In this document: in pieces, positions 52,534-60,295 of the stretch | Numbering within the stretch: position 1 is the first letter of the stretch | How the letters are laid out: each line of letters starts with the position of its first letter | Source: UBA11524 sp034104265 | GTDB taxonomy: Bacteria; Bacillota; Clostridia; Christensenellales; Aristaeellaceae | Reading direction: 5' to 3' | NCBI GenBank assembly: GCA_034104265.1 | Contig: JAXEEE010000104.1 | Location: 20,155-84,154, forward strand | DNA length: 64,000 nucleotides | Translations under genes and position numbers: made by a program | The notes under the pieces: model-generated | Told to the model about the DNA's origin: nothing | Databases searched by the model: none | What the model saw: only the letters and a program-made list of their open reading frames with translations

Positions 52534-54087
52534 ATGGCAAAGCAGATGCCGCATCTGGAGACGGTGAACGGACGGCAGTACCTGATGGTGGACGGCAAGC
52601 CGATGTTCCTGCGGGCGGGGGAGCTGCACAACTCCAGCGCATCCTCCCTTTCCTACATGGAGGAGAACGTCTGGGAGGCCGTCCGTCCTCTGCACCTCAA
52701 CGCGCTGGTGCTGCCGGTGTACTGGGAGTGCGTGGAGCCGGAGGAGGGACAATACGACTTCTCGCTGGTGGACGGCATTCTCGCCCGGGCCCGGGAGGAA
52801 GGGCTGAAGCTGGTGCTTCTGTGGTTCGGACTGTGGAAGAACGGCAACTCGGATTACGTGCCGGGGTGGGTCAAGCGGGATGGAGGCCGTTTCACCCGGG
52901 TGCTGACGCGCAGCGGTACGCAGCTGAACGTCTACGGACACCTGTACATGACCATCAGCCCCCTGTGCCAGGCGGCGGTGGAGGCGGACGCCCGCTGCTT
53001 CGCCCGGCTGATGGCGCATCTGGCGCAGGTTGACGGCGATATGCATACGGTGGTCGCGGTGCAGGTGGAGAACGAGATCGGCGTGCTGGGCTCCGACAGG
53101 GATTATTCGCCCATCGCCAATCAGGCCTATGGTGAGCCTGTCCCCGCGGCGCTGCGGGAGGGCCTGGGGCTGACGGGCATGACCTGGGCGGAATGCTTCG
53201 GCGGGGCGGCCTGCGAGAGCTTCATGGCCTGGCATTACGCCTGCGCCGTGCAGAAGATTGCTGCGGCGGGCAAGGCGGCCTGGCCCCTGCCCATGTACTG
53301 CAACGCCTGGCTGAAGCAGACGCCCCGGCTGGCGGGGGAATATCCCTCCGGCGGGCCGCAGCTGCACCTGCAGCGGATCTGGCGGCTGGCTGCGCCGGAC
53401 ATTGACTTCTATGCCCCGGACATTTACCTGAGCGCCTACCGGGATACCTGCGACCAGTACTGCGAGGCGGGCAATCCGCTGTTCATTCCGGAGGCCCGCC
53501 AGACCGCCGACAGCGCGCCCTACTTCTTCTATGCCCTGGGGGAGCACGGGGCGATGTGCTTCTCGCCCTTCGGCGTGGAGGATATGATGAAGCGCGTGGA
53601 CAAGCCGGATCCCGGCATGCTCCGCCTGCTGGACATCAGCGAGGAGGCCTTCCGCACAGGCCCCCTGGCGGGCGCGGTGCTGGCGCAGGCCTACGCCCTG
53701 GCGGAGGGCATGGGCGAGCTGTTGACCCGGGCGATCCTGGAGGGGCGCGTCCGCGGCTTCCTGGATCAGGGCGAAAGCGGCGTCAACCTGATGCTCCGGG
53801 GCTGCATGCTACGCGTGGACTATGACAAAAAGCCCGGCAGCGGCGAACCGCTGGCGGGCGGCATGGTGGTGGAGCTGGGCGAGGACGAGTTTGTGGTGGT
53901 AGGCACAAGCTGCCAGCTGCACGTTGCGCCCTCGAGCGAAGACGGTGTGGAGGCGGAACGCTACGAGGAGGGCTGCTTCCGCGACGGGGTATGGCAGCGC
54001 AGGCGCATCCTCAACGGTGATGAGCGGCACAACATCCGCTGCGGCACCATCCCGCAGATGTTCCGCATCCGGGTGTTCCCGCTGTGA
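52534..54087 (+). CDS. GH35-like beta-galactosidase with DUF5597-like C-terminus
   Basis: A 517-residue cytoplasmic TIM-barrel enzyme of the GH35/GH42-like type. The acid/base Glu181 is in VQVENEIG and the nucleophile Glu320 in FIPEARQ. The opening GKPMFLRAGELHNSSASSL and the GEHGAMCFSPFGVED block match the DUF5597-containing GH35 proteins of gut bacteria. The C-terminal about 100 residues are beta-rich. The ORF also opens at TTG 52528, which overlaps the GH43 stop; ATG 52534 is preferred. Acts with the preceding GH43, perhaps on arabinogalactan side chains. Confidence 0.88.
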   Translation: MAKQMPHLETVNGRQYLMVDGKPMFLRAGELHNSSASSLSYMEENVWEAVRPLHLNALVLPVYWECVEPEEGQYDFSLVDGILARAREEGLKLVLLWFGLWKNGNSDYVPGWVKRDGGRFTRVLTRSGTQLNVYGHLYMTISPLCQAAVEADARCFARLMAHLAQVDGDMHTVVAVQVENEIGVLGSDRDYSPIANQAYGEPVPAALREGLGLTGMTWAECFGGAACESFMAWHYACAVQKIAAAGKAAWPLPMYCNAWLKQTPRLAGEYPSGGPQLHLQRIWRLAAPDIDFYAPDIYLSAYRDTCDQYCEAGNPLFIPEARQTADSAPYFFYALGEHGAMCFSPFGVEDMMKRVDKPDPGMLRLLDISEEAFRTGPLAGAVLAQAYALAEGMGELLTRAILEGRVRGFLDQGESGVNLMLRGCMLRVDYDKKPGSGEPLAGGMVVELGEDEFVVVGTSCQLHVAPSSEDGVEAERYEEGCFRDGVWQRRRILNGDERHNIRCGTIPQMFRIRVFPL

Positions 54088-54118
54088 CGCAGCGGCCTGG
54101 GACGGCCAGGTATACGCA

Positions 54119-54147
54119 AAGGCGGAGGAGATTGTCTCCTCCGCCTT
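54119..54147. terminator. Bidirectional hairpin between convergent genes
   Basis: AAGGCGGAGGAGA pairs with TCTCCTCCGCCTT over a 3-base loop. T runs are weak on both strands. Confidence 0.7.
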
Positions 54148-54190
54148 GGTCATGTCCGCGGATGCGGTGGTACATCGCTGCTGCTGCGCC

Positions 54191-55336
54191 TCATGAGCCC
54201 CGCAGGCGGCGCAGCACAAGCACAGGTGCCTTCAGGCCGTAGCGCTTCAGGCCGTTCCAGACGCGCCGGATCCATGCCAGAGCCTTCATGCCCAGCAGGC
54301 GGAGCGCGCCGACCACCTTCGCCTCCGGGTGGTGGGGCAGCGCATCGAGAGCCTGGTTCAGCTGCTCCGCAATGACCGGCACGCTGAAGACCGTCGCCAC
54401 CAGCTCATCCTGCCGGGTGCGGATACGCTCCGTTTCCTCAGGGTGGTCAATCAGCCGGGTCAGCGCGGCGTACCAGGCATCAGCGTCGTTGGGGCACAGC
54501 AGCTCCCAGCCGAACTGCTTCCGCAGCCGGTCATAGGGCGGCACGTCGGAGTACACGCCCACAGCGCCGGCGGCAGCATACTCCACAAACTTGTTGTAGT
54601 GCTTGCAGGCATGGAAGGGCGTATCCGGCATGGGGGCCAGGCCGATGTCGATCTGCAGGGTGTGCAGGGTGCGGCGGTAGGCGTCGTAGGAATCGCAGTA
54701 GGGGACGCAGCGGGCGTTCAGCTCTCCTGCGAAGGAGGGCACCGCGCCGAAGAAGGTGAAGCTCACCCGGGGCCCGTACTCCGCGTGGATGCGCAGCAGG
54801 GTGTCCTTCAGCAGCTGCTCAATGTCCCCGGCCCGATCCACCGACCCGGCAAAGCCGATGCACACCGGACGGCCGGGCTCCCGGGGCTCCCGGGGCAGGG
54901 GATCAATGGCGGGCTCCTCCAGGAGAATCCCCCGGCGGCCGTCCCGGGCATATTTGTCCAGCAGCACCGGCGAGGGCGACAGGATCGCGTCGCTCAGGCC
55001 GATGATGCCCCGGATGCACGCCTGCACCTGCTTCTGGCGGTAGTAGGGCGCGCTGGCCAGGGCTTCGGGCACGTTCAGCAGATCATCGTCGATCACGTAG
55101 ACGAGGTTTTTCCCGGCCTGCTTCAGCAGCTGGGCCAGGTGCAGCTCGTAGGCGTTGTCCAGGCGGCACATCAGCACCGTCTCCGCCCAGGCCAGATCCT
55201 GCCTGCTGACGCCCATGGTGGTTTTGTATCGGTATTCCACAGCGCCCCTGGCGGCCAGCTCCTCCAGCTGGCAGTGGCCGCACAGCCTCACCGAGGGGAT
55301 CATCAGCTTGTAGATCAGTAGTACCCGACTGCTCAT
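54191..55336 (-). CDS. Glycosyltransferase (GT-B fold)
   Basis: A 381-residue cytoplasmic or membrane-associated GT-B type glycosyltransferase. The nucleotide-sugar domain shows VCIGFAGSVDRAGDIEQLLKDTL, SFTFFGAVPS, and the acceptor motif CKHYNKFVEYAAAGAVGVYSDVPPY, like Glyco_trans_1_2/GT4 members. The last 40 residues are basic and partly hydrophobic and may bind the membrane. ATG 55336 is chosen over 55345 because GGAGTG then lies nine bases upstream. The acceptor is unknown. Confidence 0.85.
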   Translation of the reverse strand: MSSRVLLIYKLMIPSVRLCGHCQLEELAARGAVEYRYKTTMGVSRQDLAWAETVLMCRLDNAYELHLAQLLKQAGKNLVYVIDDDLLNVPEALASAPYYRQKQVQACIRGIIGLSDAILSPSPVLLDKYARDGRRGILLEEPAIDPLPREPREPGRPVCIGFAGSVDRAGDIEQLLKDTLLRIHAEYGPRVSFTFFGAVPSFAGELNARCVPYCDSYDAYRRTLHTLQIDIGLAPMPDTPFHACKHYNKFVEYAAAGAVGVYSDVPPYDRLRKQFGWELLCPNDADAWYAALTRLIDHPEETERIRTRQDELVATVFSVPVIAEQLNQALDALPHHPEAKVVGALRLLGMKALAWIRRVWNGLKRYGLKAPVLVLRRLRGS

Positions 55337-55447
55337 GGCATTCACTCCGTTTGCTGGGGGCCTGCATGGGCAGGCCGCAGAATAGCACCAGTATACACCT
55401 TTTTCCGCCCCGGCGCAACAAGCGGCTCCAATGGAGAAAAACAGGAA

Positions 55448-55476
55448 TTGTCAACCACAGCCGAAAATGCTACAAT
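55448..55476 (+). promoter_or_regulatory. Promoter of the sugar symporter/PIG-L operon
   Basis: TTGTCA at 55448-55453, 17 bases, TACAAT at 55471-55476. Confidence 0.7.
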
Positions 55477-55510
55477 AAGAAGAAAAATGCATGCGATGGA
55501 GGCCTGCCGG

Positions 55511-57028
55511 ATGGATGAGCAAAAGCGCAACCGCCTGAACCTGTGGATGTTCCCGCTGGGTACTGTGGGCAGGGACATGACCTACGCCCTGTTCACCAAT
55601 TTCCTGTTTACCTACGTGCTGTTCACCCGGCAGCTGGACGCGGCGCAGCTGAGCGCCATCACGGCCATCATGGTGGCAGCCCGCGTCTTTGACGCGCTGA
55701 ACGACCCCATGATGGGCAACATCATCGAGCGCACCCGCACCCGCTTCGGCAAGTTCAAGCCCTGGCTGGCGCTGGGCGTGCTGTCCACCTCCGCCGTGGT
55801 GATCATCACCTTCAATTCCACCCTGCAGGGCTGGCAGTTCATTGCCTTCTTCGGGGTGATGTACTTCCTGCACTCCATTGCCTACACCATGCACGATATC
55901 TCCTACTGGGGCATGGTGGCCGCCCTCAGCTCCGACGCGGACGCCCGCAACCGCTTCACCAGCCGGGCCACGCTCTTTGCGGGCATCGGCGGAACCCTGG
56001 CGGGCATGCTGATTCCCATGTTCACCACAGGCTCCATGGCCCTGGGCGGCAGCGCCATGACGGCCTACGGGTGCATCGCCATCATCGTCAGCATCCTGTC
56101 GCCGCTGTTCATGTGCTTCACCGTCTTCGGCGTACGGGAGAAGCCCGCAGCGCGGGAGGCATCCGCAGCGCGGGAGGCGTCCGCAGCGCGGGAGGCGTCC
56201 GCAGCGCCCATCAGCTTCAAGCGCATCTGGAAAACCATCACCGGCAACGATCAGCTGCGGTGGATTGCCCTGGCCTTCCTCATCCACCAGATCGGCAACG
56301 GCCTGGCTACCGGCGGCCTGGCGTCCACCTACATCTACATGGACTTCGGCTACAGCGGCGGGCTGTACTCCGTCTTCAGCACCGTGACCATGCTGGCCAC
56401 GGCGGTCATCATGGTGGCCTACCCGGCCATCAGCCGCAGGGTGCCCCGTAAGGCCCTCATGCGGGTGATGCTGGCAGTGTCCGCGGTGGGGTACGGCGTC
56501 ACGCTGCTGTCGGGGCTTATGCTGTCGGGCGCGGGCGCACGGTTCTGGGGCATCACCCTGGGCTACATGCTGGCCAATTTTGGGCAGTACACCTTCTACC
56601 TGATCATGATGATCTCCATCATCAACACCGTGGAGTACAACGAATACATGCACGGCGTGCGGGACGAGGCCATCATCACCTCCCTGCGCCCCTTCCTGAC
56701 CAAGCTGGGTTCGGCGCTGATTGTGGTGCTGATTTCCCTGTCCTACATGGCCTTCTCCGTGACGGACACCACCAACCGGATTTCCCAGCTGGAGAGCGCC
56801 GCCTCCCAGGGCCTCATCAGCGAGGCGGAGAAGCTGGCCTCCATCGAGGGCGTGCTGGCGGGGGTGCAGCCCTGGCAGACCAGGGGCCTGTTCCTGGTGA
56901 TCACCCTGGTGCCCCTGGCGATGATGACCCTCTCCTACCTGATTTACCGCAAACACTACAGGCTGGATGAAGGCGAATACGACCGGATCTGCGCCGAGCT
57001 GGCCCGGCGGAAGGGGGAAGCCGCATGA
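55511..57028 (+). CDS. GPH-family sugar:cation symporter
   Basis: A 505-residue transporter with 12 helices of the glycoside-pentoside-hexuronide family (MelB/XynP type). FDALNDPMMGNIIERTRTRFGKFKPWL is the diagnostic block with the cation/sugar-binding Asp residues. In the central cytoplasmic loop, three and a half copies of an 18-base repeat encode AAREAS units. Start ATG 55511 has GGAGG eight bases upstream; the upstream open frame from 55448 covers the promoter. Coupled by ATGA to the PIG-L gene, so an acetylated or amino sugar may be imported and then deacetylated. Confidence 0.92.
   Translation: MDEQKRNRLNLWMFPLGTVGRDMTYALFTNFLFTYVLFTRQLDAAQLSAITAIMVAARVFDALNDPMMGNIIERTRTRFGKFKPWLALGVLSTSAVVIITFNSTLQGWQFIAFFGVMYFLHSIAYTMHDISYWGMVAALSSDADARNRFTSRATLFAGIGGTLAGMLIPMFTTGSMALGGSAMTAYGCIAIIVSILSPLFMCFTVFGVREKPAAREASAAREASAAREASAAPISFKRIWKTITGNDQLRWIALAFLIHQIGNGLATGGLASTYIYMDFGYSGGLYSVFSTVTMLATAVIMVAYPAISRRVPRKALMRVMLAVSAVGYGVTLLSGLMLSGAGARFWGITLGYMLANFGQYTFYLIMMISIINTVEYNEYMHGVRDEAIITSLRPFLTKLGSALIVVLISLSYMAFSVTDTTNRISQLESAASQGLISEAEKLASIEGVLAGVQPWQTRGLFLVITLVPLAMMTLSYLIYRKHYRLDEGEYDRICAELARRKGEAA
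56146..56208 (+). repeat. 18-base in-frame tandem repeat (3.5 copies)
   Basis: Units at 56146-56163, 56164-56181 and 56182-56199, plus nine bases. Copies 2 and 3 are identical, and copy 1 differs by one base (CATC/CGTC). Each encodes AAREAS in the central loop of the GPH symporter. Confidence 0.95.
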
Positions 57029-59364
57029 GCCTGACCCGCCTGGCCCTGAAGGTGGCGGCGCCGCTGCCCCGGGTGGAGGCCTTCGACCGCTACCTGTTCA
57101 TCGGCCCCCACCCGGACGATATCGAGATCGGCGCAGGGGCCACCGCGTCCCGCCTGATCGCCCTGGGCAAGCAGGTGACGTTCCTCATCTGCACGGACGG
57201 TCGCTACGGCAACGAGAACACCTCCCTCCAGGGGGAGGAGCTGATCCGCACCCGCCGGGAGGAGGCACGTCGCTCCGCCGAAAAGCTGGGCGTGAAGGAC
57301 GTGCGCTTCCTGAACCTGTCGGACGGAGGCTTCTACGCCACGGAGGATCTGACGGCGGGCATTGCGCGGGTGATTGGCGAAACGCAGCCGGAGGTGCTGT
57401 TTGCGCCGGATCCCTGCGTGAACAGCGAGTGCCACCCGGATCACCTGAACGTGGGGCAGGCCGTGCGCCGCTTGGCCTGCGTGGCGGGCAACGGGGGCAT
57501 CATGGCGGGCTATGGCGCGCAGCCCGCGCCCATTCGCGCCCTTGCTTACTACATGACCGCCCGGCCCAACCGCTATGTTTCCACCCGCGGGCATGTGGAC
57601 AGGCAGCTGGAGGCTATCTTCGGCTGCCACCTGAGCCAGTTCCCGCCGGACAGCGCGGCTGCCCGGAGCATCCGCCTGTACCTGCGCCTGCGCTCCATCG
57701 ACTTCGGCCTGCGCAGCCTGAAGGGCCGGGCGGAGGGCTTCCGCGTGCTGGGCCAGACGCAGATGCACTGCCTGCCCGAGGCGGACACGCGGTAAGGCGT
57801 TCCTGCATAAGAAAGGTCTCTGGTAAAAACCAGAGACCTTTTTGCGTACGCCCGGCGAAAGACTATCCGAACCAATGGGGGGCAGTTCGGACAGGGGGAC
57901 GGGCGGGTCGTTGGAGACGGCGTTCAGGAGGACGCGCATCCGGGGGCCATCGTCGGTGTCGTAGAGGTAGACGGCGTTGAGGAAGATGTTCACCAGGCGC
58001 TCGGTGAAGTTGGGGTCTGTGCGGTCGCCGTGGGTGAAGCGATTCATCCAGTAGAGAATGCGCTCACGGGTCAGCAGCTGGGACTCGGAGAACTCGGCGG
58101 CGGCGATGGCGTCGGCCAGGCTGTGGGCCTCGGATTCGAGGTTCTGGAGCATGGTCAGGGTGGAGGAGGTATAGACGCCGTCGGCGATGGCGTTGTTCAG
58201 GTTGGTGATTTTGCGGTGGACGCTGGCCTGCTCGGAACGGAGGGATGTGAGGACAGAGTGCTTCTGTGCGGCCTGCTGCTCGGCCAGGACGAGATCTGCC
58301 AGGCGGCTGATGATGTCGGGGTTCAGGGCTACGTCGAGAAGGTAGTTGATGACGGCCTCCTCGATGACTTCCTTGCGGATGGACCGCTTGTCGCAGGACT
58401 TGCGGTTCTTGTGATTGTAGCAGGTATAGTAATAGTGGGTGTTTCTGGTGCGGCTGGTGCCGCTATCGCCGACCATGGCTGTACCGCAGTGGCCGCAGAA
58501 CAACTTGCCTGTCAGGAGAAAATCGACCGGGCTTTTGCTCTCGCGTTTCTGACGCTTGGACAATTGACGCTGAACCTCCTCCCATTGTTCGCGGGTGATG
58601 ATGGCGGGCATTCCGCCTTCGTTGCGATAATCACGCCAGATATAAACACCGGTATACCGTTCGTTGTGCAGAATATGCAAAAGAACATTATAGGTGAAGG
58701 GGCGGCCAGATCGGGTGAGGCCCCGGGCGTTCAGCTCACGGAGGATAGAGGAGCTGCTCATGCCGGAGAGATACCAGTCATAGATCTGCCGGACGACGGG
58801 AGCCTCTGCGGAATTGATGATATAATGGCCATCCGGGCCGGGCGAATAACCATAATAGGAATTGCCGTTATAGAGGCTTTTCGATGCGTTGTCATGCATG
58901 CCACGGGTGACATTTTCCGAGAGGTTCCGGGAGTACCATTCGGCGGTAGCCTCCAGCATTCCCTCCAGGAGCACGCCGGCGGAGCCCTCGGGGATGGGCT
59001 CCATGGCGTAGATGACGCGGACACCCCACTGGCGCAGACGGCCCTTGTAGATGGCGGAGTCCTCGCGGCTGCGGCCGAAGCGGTCCACCTTCCAGACGAT
59101 GATCGCGCCGAAGGAGCCGGTCTTGGCGGCCTCCATCATGGAGTTGAAGGCCACGCGGGCGTCAATGTGGCGGAAGCCGGACTTGGCGTGGTCGGCGTAC
59201 TCATGGACGATGGTGTATCCCTCGCGCTGGGCATAGGCGTGGATGTCGCGCAGCTGCTGCTCGATGGATACGTCCCGCTGACCGGCGGAGGAGTAGCGGG
59301 CATAGGCCACGGCGCGCTTCTGCACGTCGGGCGGGAGCTGCTTGGGCTTGGGCGTGGGGGTCAC
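56956..59364 (-). CDS. Large serine recombinase (integrase) without own stop at the junction
   Basis: The frame runs from GTG 59364 to a stop at 56956 (802 codons), but recombinase similarity ends near 57850. The last 300 codons read antisense through the host terminator and PIG-L gene and mean nothing as protein. Domains: resolvase catalytic domain (YARYSSAGQRDVSIEQQ with Ser25; VDRFGRSREDSA), recombinase domain (ARGLTRSGRPFTYNVLLHIL), zinc ribbon (FCGHCGTAM ... YYTCYNHKNRKSCDK) and a coiled coil. It integrates the element site-specifically. A consensus TAAGGAGGTGA (59371-59361) overlaps the upstream stop and the GTG itself; the ACG at 59355 has the ideal spacing instead, so the true start is uncertain. 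Confidence 0.88.
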   Translation of the reverse strand: MTPTPKPKQLPPDVQKRAVAYARYSSAGQRDVSIEQQLRDIHAYAQREGYTIVHEYADHAKSGFRHIDARVAFNSMMEAAKTGSFGAIIVWKVDRFGRSREDSAIYKGRLRQWGVRVIYAMEPIPEGSAGVLLEGMLEATAEWYSRNLSENVTRGMHDNASKSLYNGNSYYGYSPGPDGHYIINSAEAPVVRQIYDWYLSGMSSSSILRELNARGLTRSGRPFTYNVLLHILHNERYTGVYIWRDYRNEGGMPAIITREQWEEVQRQLSKRQKRESKSPVDFLLTGKLFCGHCGTAMVGDSGTSRTRNTHYYYTCYNHKNRKSCDKRSIRKEVIEEAVINYLLDVALNPDIISRLADLVLAEQQAAQKHSVLTSLRSEQASVHRKITNLNNAIADGVYTSSTLTMLQNLESEAHSLADAIAAAEFSESQLLTRERILYWMNRFTHGDRTDPNFTERLVNIFLNAVYLYDTDDGPRMRVLLNAVSNDPPVPLSELPPIGSDSLSPGVRKKVSGFYQRPFLCRNALPRVRLGQAVHLRLAQHAEALRPALQAAQAEVDGAQAQVQADAPGSRAVRRELAQVAAEDSLQLPVHMPAGGNIAVGPGGHVVSKGANGRGLRAIARHDAPVARHAGQAAHGLPHVQVIRVALAVHAGIRRKQHLRLRFANHPRNARRQILRGVEASVRQVQEAHVLHAQLFGGATCLLPAGADQLLPLEGGVLVAVATVRADEERHLLAQGDQAGRGGPCADLDIVRVGADEQVAVEGLHPGQRRRHLQGQAGQAHAASPFRRASSAQIRSYSPSSSL
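57025..57795 (+). CDS. PIG-L family deacetylase
   Basis: A 256-residue zinc-dependent N-acetylglucosaminyl deacetylase-like protein (LmbE/BshB family). The metal site is FIGPHPDDIEIG (His29, Asp31, Asp32), and the distal His is in NSECHPDHLNVG. It removes acetyl from GlcNAc-type sugars, or from GlcNAc-malate in bacillithiol synthesis; the neighbouring sugar symporter favours a sugar substrate. Overlaps the symporter stop by ATGA and ends at a strong terminator. Confidence 0.92.
   Translation: MSLTRLALKVAAPLPRVEAFDRYLFIGPHPDDIEIGAGATASRLIALGKQVTFLICTDGRYGNENTSLQGEELIRTRREEARRSAEKLGVKDVRFLNLSDGGFYATEDLTAGIARVIGETQPEVLFAPDPCVNSECHPDHLNVGQAVRRLACVAGNGGIMAGYGAQPAPIRALAYYMTARPNRYVSTRGHVDRQLEAIFGCHLSQFPPDSAAARSIRLYLRLRSIDFGLRSLKGRAEGFRVLGQTQMHCLPEADTR
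57812..57843 (+). terminator. Rho-independent terminator of the symporter/PIG-L operon
   Basis: A 13-bp perfect stem (AAAGGTCTCTGGT with its complement), 4-base loop, five T. It marks the chromosomal side of the junction with the mobile element. Confidence 0.93.
57844..57900. mobile_element. Probable left attachment junction of the integrated element
   Basis: Between the host terminator and the recognisable end of the recombinase gene. The recombinase-like sequence ends within this span and the chromosomal operon ends just before it. The core crossover cannot be placed because the right junction is outside the window. Confidence 0.5.
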
Positions 59365-59368
59365 CTCC

Positions 59369-59617
59369 TTACCGGAAAAGGGCAAAATACAAAACGGCGA
59401 CAATCAGGACAAGAACCTGCAGGGAAACGAGAAATTTCCCGAAAGAATTGAACAGTTTATCAAACAGTTTCTCGTTATTGCGGACGAGAAACAGAACGAG
59501 CGCGGCGACCAGGACGAGGACAGGTAAGATGATTTGCCCAACCTCAACGTGTCCATCCGGATAAATGGAAAAGACAATGCCGAGTACGCAGCAAATGAGA
59601 ATCCAAACGATTGCCAT
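59369..59617 (-). CDS. Small three-helix membrane protein
   Basis: An 82-residue protein with hydrophobic segments at about residues 3-19, 27-45 and 62-80. TTGGAGGG lies before ATG 59617. Its TAA stop sits inside the ribosome binding site of the recombinase gene, so their translation is likely coupled. Function unknown; small membrane proteins here could be exclusion or regulatory factors of the element. Confidence 0.7.
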   Translation of the reverse strand: MAIVWILICCVLGIVFSIYPDGHVEVGQIILPVLVLVAALVLFLVRNNEKLFDKLFNSFGKFLVSLQVLVLIVAVLYFALFR

Positions 59618-59645
59618 GAATATCCCTCCAATTATGAGGAACGAT

Positions 59646-59867
59646 TCAATGATTCAAATATCGGTCGTAGTCGGGAACTTTTTCATAGTTGAATTCTCTG
59701 CCGGAGATGGCGTCCCGCATGCCTTGCATATAGCCATCACGGTAGGCCATGGAAAGGAAAAAATCAAAGCCACCACGGGCAAAGTAGGTTTGAACGTCGA
59801 TGGCACGGATAACCAAAAGGGCGATGGCAGATGCTACAACACCGAGAATGATTTCAATGACGATCAT
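59646..59867 (-). CDS. Small membrane protein of the mobile element
   Basis: A 73-residue protein with one N-terminal helix (VIEIILGVVASAIALLVI) and a polar tail containing AYRDGYMQGMRDAI. It overlaps the upstream small gene by 14 bases. The tail resembles that of the neighbour (GGYEEGYREGL). Function unknown. Confidence 0.65.
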   Translation of the reverse strand: MIVIEIILGVVASAIALLVIRAIDVQTYFARGGFDFFLSMAYRDGYMQGMRDAISGREFNYEKVPDYDRYLNH

Positions 59868-60060
59868 GCTCTTTCACCTCGCTTTGCACAGAAGAACGAA
59901 GATGCAGTCCTTCGCGGTATCCTTCCTCATAGCCGCCACGAAAATGGGCTTGGGCCTTTTGACGGTCTTTTTCTGTGTCGGAATGGGGGCCGCGGTATAT
60001 CAGGAGCAGCCAGACAAGGAGAAGTACAACAATAGCGCAGACAACATAGACGAGATTCAT
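59854..60060 (-). CDS. Small membrane protein of the mobile element
   Basis: A 68-residue protein with one N-terminal helix (LVYVVCAIVVLLLVWLLLIY) and a charged tail with FRGGYEEGYREGLHLR. AAGGAGGTG precedes ATG 60060, which is preferred over the longer frame. Together with the next gene it forms a pair of single-pass proteins with YxxG-type tails. Confidence 0.7.
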   Translation of the reverse strand: MNLVYVVCAIVVLLLVWLLLIYRGPHSDTEKDRQKAQAHFRGGYEEGYREGLHLRSSVQSEVKEHDRH

Positions 60061-60076
60061 CTGTGATGCACCTCCT

Positions 60077-60295
60077 TCAGTATTCCGTGTAATGCGGGTT
60101 CCCAACCTCATGCCTGCGTATGTGGCCAAGCTCATGGCGGATGGCCTTGCGCTGGGCCTCTTTGCTCAGGCGGGTGTTGACCACGATGCAGTAGCCGCCA
60201 TCCTGATCGTTGACCACGAAGGCCCGGACGGTGGGCGGCATGTCCATGGGCGTGACGTGAATGCCATTCAGCGACATGAATGTGCTGTCGGTCAA
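60077..60295 (-). CDS. Miniature ImmA/IrrE-like metalloprotease
   Basis: A 72-residue protein with the zinc-protease motif HELGH (His54, Glu55, His58) in KAIRHELGHIRRHE and the upstream NGIHVTPMDMPPTVRAFVVNDQDG block seen in ImmA/IrrE-like proteins. ImmA proteins of ICEs and phages cleave the adjacent repressor to trigger excision, but are usually about twice as long. It follows the repressor gene with a TTG start (60295) overlapping its stop; AGGAG lies 11 bases upstream. ATG 60277 would lack a ribosome binding site. Confidence 0.75.
   Translation of the reverse strand: MTDSTFMSLNGIHVTPMDMPPTVRAFVVNDQDGGYCIVVNTRLSKEAQRKAIRHELGHIRRHEVGNPHYTEY

Noticed and set aside
56146..56208. A CRISPR-like repeat array
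   Set aside because: The units are directly adjacent without spacers, only 18 bases long and in frame inside a transporter gene.
56956..57850. The last 300 codons of the recombinase frame as a fused extra domain
   Set aside because: They are the complement of the host terminator and the PIG-L gene, which has its own motifs. The translation is Arg/Ala/Gly-rich noise.
58030..59451. A 473-codon plus-strand frame over the recombinase gene
   Set aside because: Antisense to the recombinase, whose catalytic and zinc-ribbon motifs are certain.
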